Shown one piece after another: positions 28,836 to 34,495 of a stretch of 34,495 nucleotides of DNA. A model generated the notes under the pieces. That model did not search any database, was not told the origin of the DNA, and was given only the letters and a program-made list of their open reading frames with translations. Made by a program: the position numbers and the translations under genes. Source of the DNA: JBOGED01 sp050743625. GTDB lineage: Bacteria; Actinomycetota; Nitriliruptoria; Euzebyales; Egibacteraceae. How positions within the stretch are numbered: the first letter of the stretch is position 1; each line of letters begins with the position of its first letter. The stretch spans positions 1 to 34,495 of the forward strand of contig JBOGED010000470.1 of the NCBI GenBank assembly GCA_050743625.1, written 5' to 3'.

Positions 28836-29687
28836 TCAATCGGCCGGGACGAGCACCGGGTTGTCAGGTGCCCGCACGTCGATCTCCGCCACCGGTACCG
28901 CGGCGTTGCGCACCTCTTCGAGCAATGCCTCGAGCACACGAGCCTTCTGATCGCTGCGCTCGGCCGAGCCGAAGCGGACCCATACGCCGTCTAGGTCGTC
29001 CTCACCGAGCACAAGGTGCAGGCGCAGGCCACGCTCGCTTGGCGCGTCGTAACGGTCGACGGTTCGCTTGCGTGGCGCTGGCAGCGCGGCGTGCACGGCC
29101 AGCGCGTTGCGCACCGCGGCGTCGCTCGCTTGCGTACCGGGCCCCGGCAACACGGAGCGAGGAGCCTCGATCACCACGAGGCCCTTCTGCTCCCCCGGTG
29201 CGATGACGACTCCTTCCGCGTCGACCGTCCACACCCTGTCCGCGAGCTGGACGACGGCCGCGGGCTGGCGTATCCCGACGCGCACCTCGACGGTCGAAGG
29301 AGGCACTCTGGAGGCGTCCGCCGTTCGGACCCACGGCACTTGGGCAAGCCTGCGCTCCACCTCCTCTAGGTCGACCTCGAGGAGGTTCTCGCCTTGCGTC
29401 ACCGGCACGAATCGACGGAGCTGGGCGGCCTGCTCGCCGCTCACGCCGACGAGCCGGACCTCGGTGATCTGGAACAACGGTGACCTGGCGGTCGCAAACG
29501 CCGCGACGGCGAGCAGGACCACCGCCACGCCGCTGGCGATCCACCGGCGGCGCCTCCGCACCTGGAGCTCGTAGACCGCGATCCGCCGGTCCCGGATCCG
29601 CGCGTCCATTGACGATCCCCGGGGCGCTGGTGGGTGGTCGCCCGGGGCGCTGCTCGTCGGAGGCGGGGAGGGGATCCGCGCCGTCAC
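28836..29687 (-). CDS. ftsQ: Cell division protein FtsQ/DivIB
   Basis: The 283-residue protein has a cytoplasmic proline-rich start and a basic run (QVRRRRRW). One membrane helix spans about residues 49-67, a POTRA domain covers about 70-140 (FQITEVRLVGVSGEQAAQLR, RLAQVPWVRTADASRVPPST), and the FtsQ beta domain lies outside the membrane. It bridges early and late divisome proteins. The GTG start overlaps the murB stop as GTGA, supporting the long form; an in-frame ATG (MDARIRDRR) at codon 27 is an alternative. It is the last gene of the ftsW-murG-murC-murB-ftsQ coupled run. Confidence 0.92.
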   Translation of the reverse strand: MTARIPSPPPTSSAPGDHPPAPRGSSMDARIRDRRIAVYELQVRRRRRWIASGVAVVLLAVAAFATARSPLFQITEVRLVGVSGEQAAQLRRFVPVTQGENLLEVDLEEVERRLAQVPWVRTADASRVPPSTVEVRVGIRQPAAVVQLADRVWTVDAEGVVIAPGEQKGLVVIEAPRSVLPGPGTQASDAAVRNALAVHAALPAPRKRTVDRYDAPSERGLRLHLVLGEDDLDGVWVRFGSAERSDQKARVLEALLEEVRNAAVPVAEIDVRAPDNPVLVPAD

Positions 29688-30754
29688 CCGGGGCCCCCAG
29701 CAGGAGCTGGGGAGGAGGGCCTCGACGCTGTCGACGCGTCGGGGCCTCCCTTGCCTCCGCCGGGGCAGCCGGGGCCCCCAGCGGGAGCTGGGGAACTGGG
29801 CCTCGATGCCGTCGAGGCATCGGGGTCGGCGGCGGAGTCGGGGGCGTCAAAACCGGCGAGCACCACCTCGGGATGCAACCAGACGCCGTGCCGCGCGACG
29901 ACAGCGTCGCGCACCGCGCCGATGATCGCGTAGACGTCCGCGGCCGTCGCACCGTGCCCGGCCGTGATGAAGTTCGCGTGGCGGGGGCTGACCCTCGCGC
30001 CGCCGATCGCGAAACCCTTCATCCCCGCCGTGTCGATCAACCGGCCCGCGGAGTCCCCGTCCGGGTTGCGGAACACGCTGCCGCACGACGGCTCGTTGAT
30101 CGGCTGGTGGTCGCGCCGCCACCTGCGCATCTCGGCCATCTCCTCGGCCAGGTCGCCGCTCTCCGCAGACCGCAACGCCAGGGCCGCACGCACCACGACC
30201 GCGCCCGCGCCCAATGCGGTGTGCCGGTAGCGCATGCCCAGGTGACTCGCGGTCAGGCGTTCGACCTTCCCCTGGCGGAACACGTCTGCCCAGCACAGCA
30301 CGTCGCGGAGCTCGAGCCCGTGGGCGCCCGCGTTCATCCTGATGGCACCGCCTAGGGTGCCGGGGATGGCCGTCCCGAACGCCAACCCGCCCAACCCATG
30401 GCGCGCCACCGCCGTCGCGAGCACCGGCATCGGCTCCGCCGCTCCCGCGATGGCGTGGTCGCCTTGGACCCAGACGCCGCGGAACCCGCGCCCTAGGGTG
30501 ACCACGACGCCCGGCCAGCCCTCGTCGGCTACGAGGAGGTTGCTCCCGCGCCCCAGCACGAGCCACTCGCATCCGTGACGCTCGCACACGGTGGTCACCG
30601 CGGTGAGATCCTCCACGGTCTCGGCGCGCACGAACGCCGCCGCCGGCCCGCCCACCCGCAGGGTCGTATGCGCGGAGAGCCGCTCCCCGTACGAGACCGA
30701 CCCACTCACCTGACCGGTCAGCTCCTCCAAGAGGCCGGGCACGAGGGTGCTCAC
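29684..30754 (-). CDS. murB: UDP-N-acetylenolpyruvoylglucosamine reductase, extended C-terminus
   Basis: The 356-residue protein catalyses the NADPH-dependent reduction that makes UDP-MurNAc. FAD-binding sequence includes TTLRVGGPAAAFV and LGRGSNLLVADEGWPG. Catalytic residues are Arg176 in MRYRHT, Ser226 in PSCGSVFRNPDG, and Glu296 in WLHPEVVLAG. The fold ends near residue 303. The last ~50 residues are an unusual tail containing two copies of PDASTASRPSSPAPAGGPG, encoded by a 55-base DNA repeat. The GTG at 30754 overlaps the murC stop and the stop overlaps the ftsQ GTG, both as GTGA. Confidence 0.95.
   Translation of the reverse strand: MSTLVPGLLEELTGQVSGSVSYGERLSAHTTLRVGGPAAAFVRAETVEDLTAVTTVCERHGCEWLVLGRGSNLLVADEGWPGVVVTLGRGFRGVWVQGDHAIAGAAEPMPVLATAVARHGLGGLAFGTAIPGTLGGAIRMNAGAHGLELRDVLCWADVFRQGKVERLTASHLGMRYRHTALGAGAVVVRAALALRSAESGDLAEEMAEMRRWRRDHQPINEPSCGSVFRNPDGDSAGRLIDTAGMKGFAIGGARVSPRHANFITAGHGATAADVYAIIGAVRDAVVARHGVWLHPEVVLAGFDAPDSAADPDASTASRPSSPAPAGGPGCPGGGKGGPDASTASRPSSPAPAGGPG
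29690..29825. repeat. Duplicated 55-base structured repeat in the murB tail
   Basis: Two 55-base units (29690-29744 and 29771-29825) are spaced 81 bases apart. Each holds two hairpins. The first is CCCCAGC/GCTGGGG. The second is CGACGC/GCGTCG in unit 1 and CGATGCC/GGCATCG in unit 2. The differences between units keep or improve pairing, so structure seems to be under selection. Confidence 0.8.
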
Positions 30755-32139
30755 GTCGCGGCGCCTAATAGCGCGAGGATCTTTGGTCCCACCTCAGTGA
30801 TCGTGCCCGCCCCGAGCGTGAGGACGAGATCGCCCGGCCTGGCGAGCGCGGCAACGGCGGCTGGCGCGTCGTCAAGGCTTCGGACCAGGTGCGCCTCGGT
30901 CCCGCCGGCGGCGGCGGCGTCGGAGACGATCTCGGCGTCCGAGCCCTCCCGTGGCTCCTCGCGGGCGCCATAGACGTCGGTCACCACGGCGAGGTCGGCG
31001 GCGGCGAGCGCCGACCCCAGCTCCTTGCCCAGCGCGAGGGTGCGGGAGTGCAGGTGGGGCTGGAAGACCACGATGACCCGGCCCGTGGGCCGCGCCTGCC
31101 GAGCGGCGGAGATCACCGCGGAGACCTCGGTCGGGTGATGCGCGTAGTCGTCGACGACGACCACACCCCAGGCCTCGCCCACGCGCTGGAACCGGCGCTG
31201 GGCACCGGTGAAGGTGCCGAGCGCGGCCCGGACAGCCTCGATTTCGGCGCCGGCCCACCGCGTCGCGGCGACCGCCGCGACCGCGTTGCGCACGTTGTGA
31301 CGGCCGAGCACGCGCAGGTGGAACTCGCCGAGGTCCTCGCCTCGGTCGTCGAGCCGGAACGCCGACCCCTGGGGGTGAAGCCTGACCTCGTTGATCCGCA
31401 CCTCGGCATGCGGGTGCTCGCCGTAGGACAACGTGGGCCGTGTGGCACGCCGCAGCAACGCCGCCGCGCCTGGGTCGTCGGCGCAGGCCAGCGCGAGGCC
31501 ACCCGGTGGCCGGCGAGCGAGGAACGCGTGGAACGCGTCAGCCACCGCGCCGAGATCGGCGTACTCGTCGTGATGGTCCATCTCGACGTTGGTCACGACG
31601 GCGCAATCCGGCGTCAGGCGGAGGAACGAGCGGAACGCCTCGTCGGCCTCGGCGACGAAGATCCCTCCCTCCCCGTGGTGCGCGCTGGCCCCACCGTCCT
31701 GGAGCGCGCCGCCGATCGCGAACGACGGGTCCAGCCCCGCGGCGCGCAGGGCGACCGTGACCATCGACGTCGTCGTGGTCTTTCCGTGCGTCCCTGTGAC
31801 CAGGATCCTTCGGCTGGACACCATCAGCAGCGCGAGGAGGTCCGCGCGCACGACCCGCGGCACGCCCAGCTGGGCCGCGCGAGCGAGCTCGGGGTTCGAC
31901 GGGGGGATCGCGTTCGACCACACCACGAGGTCCGCGCCGTCGACGTGGCGGGCCTCGTGCCCCACGTGGATCGTCGCGCCCATCGCCGTCAGGGCTTGGG
32001 TGACCGGCCCCGCTCGCAGGTCGCTGCCGGTCACCGGGTGGCCCCGCTCGCACAGGAGCCGCGCGAGCGCGCTCATGCCCGCCCCTGTAACGCCGATGAG
32101 ATGGACCCGCATGGACGGGTCGAGATGGAGGTCGGTCAC
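30751..32139 (-). CDS. murC: UDP-N-acetylmuramate-L-alanine ligase
   Basis: From the GTG at 32139 the protein has 462 residues. It shows the N-terminal UDP-MurNAc-binding Rossmann motif MRVHLIGVTGAGMSALARLL, the ATP P-loop GTHGKTTTT (116-124), FVAEADEAFRSFL, TNVEMDHHDEY, VLGRHNVRNAVAA, and DDYAHHPTEVSA in the C-terminal domain. It adds the first amino acid of the peptidoglycan stem peptide. Upstream in-frame sequence lies inside murG and is not protein-like. Start and stop overlap murG and murB as GTGA, so it is translated from a coupled polycistronic message. Confidence 0.97.
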   Translation of the reverse strand: MTDLHLDPSMRVHLIGVTGAGMSALARLLCERGHPVTGSDLRAGPVTQALTAMGATIHVGHEARHVDGADLVVWSNAIPPSNPELARAAQLGVPRVVRADLLALLMVSSRRILVTGTHGKTTTTSMVTVALRAAGLDPSFAIGGALQDGGASAHHGEGGIFVAEADEAFRSFLRLTPDCAVVTNVEMDHHDEYADLGAVADAFHAFLARRPPGGLALACADDPGAAALLRRATRPTLSYGEHPHAEVRINEVRLHPQGSAFRLDDRGEDLGEFHLRVLGRHNVRNAVAAVAATRWAGAEIEAVRAALGTFTGAQRRFQRVGEAWGVVVVDDYAHHPTEVSAVISAARQARPTGRVIVVFQPHLHSRTLALGKELGSALAAADLAVVTDVYGAREEPREGSDAEIVSDAAAAGGTEAHLVRSLDDAPAAVAALARPGDLVLTLGAGTITEVGPKILALLGAAT

Positions 32140-33326
32140 GGGGCCCTCTCTTTTGTGGAGGATCCGCCCACCCGCCCAGAGGACCGGCCCGACGGCCGGA
32201 CATACGAGAGCAGCACCCGGGCGAGGGCGTCCGCCGCGCCGGGCCGGCCGAGGTGGCGGGCGGCGGTGGCCATGACCTCCAGCGCGCCTGGGTCGACGAG
32301 CAGGCCGTTCACCGTCCGCGCGAGCTCGTCGCCGTCGAGGGCGTGATCCGGGATCGTCACCGAGGCGCCGGCCCGCTGCAGCGCGCGGGCGTTCGCCGTC
32401 TGATGGTCGGCGGTCGCGTGCGGGTACGGGACGAGGACGCTCGGCAGGCCCATGACCGTCAGCTCGGCGATGCTCGACGCGCCCGCCCGGCAGAGCACGA
32501 GATCCGCGGCGGCATAGGCGAGCTCCATCCGATCGATGAACCCGAGGCAGCGGACACGCAACCGCGCATCCCCGCCGAGGGCCTCCTCCCACTGGCGAGA
32601 CGCCAGGTCGTGCGCGGCGCGGCCGGTCGCGTGCAGGATCTGCAACCCTTCGGGATCGGTCCAATGCCGCAGGCTACCGACGACGGCCTCGTTGATCCGC
32701 TGCGCTCCTTGGCTGCCGCCGAATACGAGCAACGTCCGCCGCGCGGGGTCGAGATCGAACAGCGCGAGCGCCTCCGCGCGTAACGCGTCCCGATCGATGG
32801 TGCCGAGCCCGGGACGTACGGGGTTGCCGGTGACCGTGATCCGGTCGGGGCCCACCGCGAGCCCGGCGCGCACCTCCTCGGTGTCCACGCTGAGCGCGAC
32901 CGCCGTCGCCCACCGGGAGGCCAGGCGGTTCGCCAGGCCGGGCACCCCGTTCTGCTCGTGGATCACCAGAGGGATGTGCCCCCGGCGCGCGGCTAGCGCG
33001 AGCGGGACCGCCACGTAGCCGCCGAAGCACAGCGCGGCCGCCACCTCCCGGTCTCTGATGAGCCGTCCTACCACGCCGGACGCCCGCGCCAGCGTCAACG
33101 GCACGCGCAGCGTCTGCGGTGACAGCCGGCGAGCGAGCGGGATCGCCTCGACCTTGTGCAGCGTCCACCCGTACTCCGGCACGAGCTTGGCCTCAAGCCC
33201 ACGGGCGGTGCCCACGAACTCGACCTCCACGTCCGGCCGCGCCGCGCGGATCGCCGCTGCTGCCGCCAGGGAGGGGAACACGTGCCCGCCCGTGCCGCCT
33301 CCCGCGATCAGGATCCGGCGGGTCAC
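32136..33326 (-). CDS. murG: UDP-GlcNAc transferase MurG (lipid II synthase)
   Basis: From the GTG at 33326 the protein has 396 residues. It has VTRRILIAGGGTGGHVFPSL with the glycine-rich G-loop, IPLVIHEQNGVPGLANRLAS, LLVFGGSQGAQRINEAV, and the donor-binding block DLVLCRAGASSIAELTVMGL followed by PSVLVPYPHATADHQTANA. It transfers GlcNAc from UDP-GlcNAc to lipid I at the cytoplasmic face of the membrane. The start overlaps the ftsW stop as GTGA and the stop overlaps murC likewise. The last ~20 residues (RPSGRSSGRVGGSSTKERAP) are a low-complexity tail. Confidence 0.97.
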   Translation of the reverse strand: MTRRILIAGGGTGGHVFPSLAAAAAIRAARPDVEVEFVGTARGLEAKLVPEYGWTLHKVEAIPLARRLSPQTLRVPLTLARASGVVGRLIRDREVAAALCFGGYVAVPLALAARRGHIPLVIHEQNGVPGLANRLASRWATAVALSVDTEEVRAGLAVGPDRITVTGNPVRPGLGTIDRDALRAEALALFDLDPARRTLLVFGGSQGAQRINEAVVGSLRHWTDPEGLQILHATGRAAHDLASRQWEEALGGDARLRVRCLGFIDRMELAYAAADLVLCRAGASSIAELTVMGLPSVLVPYPHATADHQTANARALQRAGASVTIPDHALDGDELARTVNGLLVDPGALEVMATAARHLGRPGAADALARVLLSYVRPSGRSSGRVGGSSTKERAP

Positions 33327-34495
33327 GGCGCGACCTCCCTGATGGGTTCTCTGGCAGAGCGTGCGATCGACATGAGCACGCCCAAGCCGATCATCGTGAA
33401 CACCAGCGAGGATCCCCCGAAGCTCACCAGCGGGAGCGTCACCCCGGTGACCGGGAACAGCCCGACGACCGACCCCACGTTGATCGTCGCCTGCAGCAGC
33501 AGCCACGACGTGATCCCGGCGGCGAGCAGCCGGCCGAACGGGTCGGGCGCGCGGCGCGCGATCCGCACGCCGGTGATGCCGAGCGCGACGTAGAGCCCCA
33601 GCACGAACAGCGCGCCGAAGAGGCCGAGCTCCTCACCGATGATCGCGAAGATGAAGTCCGTGTGCGCGTTCGGGATGTAGAGCCACTTGCCCCGCCCCTG
33701 GCCGAGGCCTCGGCCGAACCACCCGCCCGAGCCGAGGGCGATGAAGCCCTGCACGGTTTGGTAGCCGAACGTGTCCGCGTATGCGGTGGGGTTGACCCAC
33801 GCGGCGAAGCGCGCCCGTCGGTACGGCGTCGAGAGGATGCCAGCCGCCGCGACCGCAGTCGCGATCCCGCTACCAGCCGCGATGATGTGCCCGGGAAGCC
33901 CAGCGACGTAGAGGACGATCCCGCCGATCACCGTGATGAGGACCGCGGTCTCCAGATCCGGCTCGAGCAACACGAGCAGCCCAGAGATCGCGATCACCGG
34001 GATCGCCGGCACCATCAGCGCGCTGACCTCGCCACGGCGCACGCTCGACCAGCGTGCGGCCACGACGTGCGCGACGTAGAGCGGCAGCGCGAGCTTCAGC
34101 AGCTCGCTCGGTTGGAAGTTCGCGAAACCGAGATTGAACCAGCGGCGGGCACCATTGACCTCCACGCCCAACCCCGGCACCAGCACCGCCGTCACCGCGA
34201 CGAGTGTGGCGAGCATCAAGGGGCTCACGAACGACCGCCACCGGCGATAGTCCACAGCCGCCGCGACCAGCATCGGGATGAGCCCCACCCCGCACCACAG
34301 CAGCTGCTTCGCGAAGATGCCGAACGCATCGCCGGTCTGCTTCACGGCTTGCACGAACGACGCGGAGAACGTCATCACCAGGCCAAGCACCAGCAGCGCG
34401 CCGGTGGTAGCCGCGAGCACCAGAAACTCCCGGTTGGTCTCGCCGTCTACCGGAAGCCGAGCGTGCGGGATACGCGACGTATGCGTCGCGTATCC
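33323..34495 (-). CDS. ftsW: SEDS glycosyltransferase FtsW, 5' end cut by the window
   Basis: The frame is open to the end of the window, giving at least 390 residues; the true start may lie beyond base 34495. It is a polytopic membrane protein with about ten helices. It carries the SEDS signatures ARRWFNLGFANFQPSELLKL, the large loop with YADTFGYQTVQGFIALGSGG and FGRGLGQGRGKWLYIPNAHT followed by DFIFAIIGEELG, and GVTLPLVSFGGSSLVFTMIG near the end. FtsW polymerises lipid II at the septum together with a class B PBP. The N-terminal segment reads GYATHTSRIPHARLPVDGET and is partly encoded by a 28-base palindrome. The stop overlaps murG as GTGA. Confidence 0.93.
   Translation of the reverse strand, partial: GYATHTSRIPHARLPVDGETNREFLVLAATTGALLVLGLVMTFSASFVQAVKQTGDAFGIFAKQLLWCGVGLIPMLVAAAVDYRRWRSFVSPLMLATLVAVTAVLVPGLGVEVNGARRWFNLGFANFQPSELLKLALPLYVAHVVAARWSSVRRGEVSALMVPAIPVIAISGLLVLLEPDLETAVLITVIGGIVLYVAGLPGHIIAAGSGIATAVAAAGILSTPYRRARFAAWVNPTAYADTFGYQTVQGFIALGSGGWFGRGLGQGRGKWLYIPNAHTDFIFAIIGEELGLFGALFVLGLYVALGITGVRIARRAPDPFGRLLAAGITSWLLLQATINVGSVVGLFPVTGVTLPLVSFGGSSLVFTMIGLGVLMSIARSAREPIREVAP
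34468..34495. repeat. Perfect 11-base hairpin within ftsW 5' coding sequence
   Basis: GGATACGCGAC (34468... reading toward 34495 on either strand) and GTCGCGTATCC pair perfectly around a 6-base GTATGC/GCATAC loop at the edge of the window. The loop resembles the GTATGT loop of family A, but the arms are unrelated. More of the element may lie outside the window. Confidence 0.75.

Noticed and set aside
30889..32346. A 485-codon open frame on the plus strand opposite murC and murG
   Set aside because: Antisense shadow of two confidently identified genes in high-GC DNA; it has no domain and is rich in Arg and Gly as such shadows are.
1..34495. tRNA, rRNA or riboswitch genes
   Set aside because: Reading both strands by eye I found no cloverleaf T-arm signature, rRNA segment or known riboswitch core. 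A covariance-model scan (tRNAscan-SE, Infernal with Rfam) would be decisive.

Overview
The window is high-GC DNA from an actinobacterium (Actinomycetota). The strongest evidence is the right half, a minus-strand cell-wall and division (dcw) cluster in the Gram-positive actinobacterial order: ftsW, murG, murC, murB, ftsQ, ftsZ, pgeF, yggS-type PLP protein, sepF, yggT, divIVA, then lspA, an RluD-type pseudouridine synthase and, after an accessory island, dnaE. murB sits between murC and ftsQ. Streptomyces and Mycobacterium lack it there, so I infer a deeper-branching actinobacterial lineage; no genus can be named from this sequence alone.

Left part (1-14400, accessory): the 3' end of a glycerate 2-kinase; a lactonase-fold beta-propeller and vanadium haloperoxidase operon; a frameshifted sulfotransferase; a LuxR-type two-component system; a glutathionyl-hydroquinone-reductase-like protein beside a flavodoxin-like reductase; a TIR-STAND-WD40 conflict/defence protein broken by a frameshift and cut short in its sixth WD40 blade; a LON-domain protein; a DNA-3-methyladenine glycosylase I with no recognisable start codon; a VapBC toxin-antitoxin pair; and an HTH regulator whose promoter carries two matching palindromic operators.

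Middle part (14400-21400): intact dnaE, then an island with four hairpin elements and a decaying Gfo/Idh oxidoreductase, DegT-type aminotransferase and Nudix operon. The first gene is truncated and frameshifted, the second has two frameshifts and the third is intact.

Right part (21400-34495): the compact dcw cluster. ftsW-murG-murC-murB-ftsQ are joined by four successive GTGA stop/start overlaps, and ftsZ-pgeF by ATGA. A roughly 200-base gap before ftsZ is where separate ftsZ transcription could start. A membrane protein with an acidic linker and helix-hairpin-helix domain, and a HExxH protein, lie between divIVA and lspA.

Three patterns cut across the annotation. First, several families of hairpin repeats lie at gene ends and gene remnants, and some even lie inside the 5' coding ends of pgeF and ftsW. 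In one family the arms differ between copies but base pairing is kept. Second, at least seven genes have a TANNNT box 6-8 bases before the start codon and little or no Shine-Dalgarno sequence, as expected of leaderless transcripts. Third, all clear frameshifts fall in accessory genes, while the long essential genes are intact.
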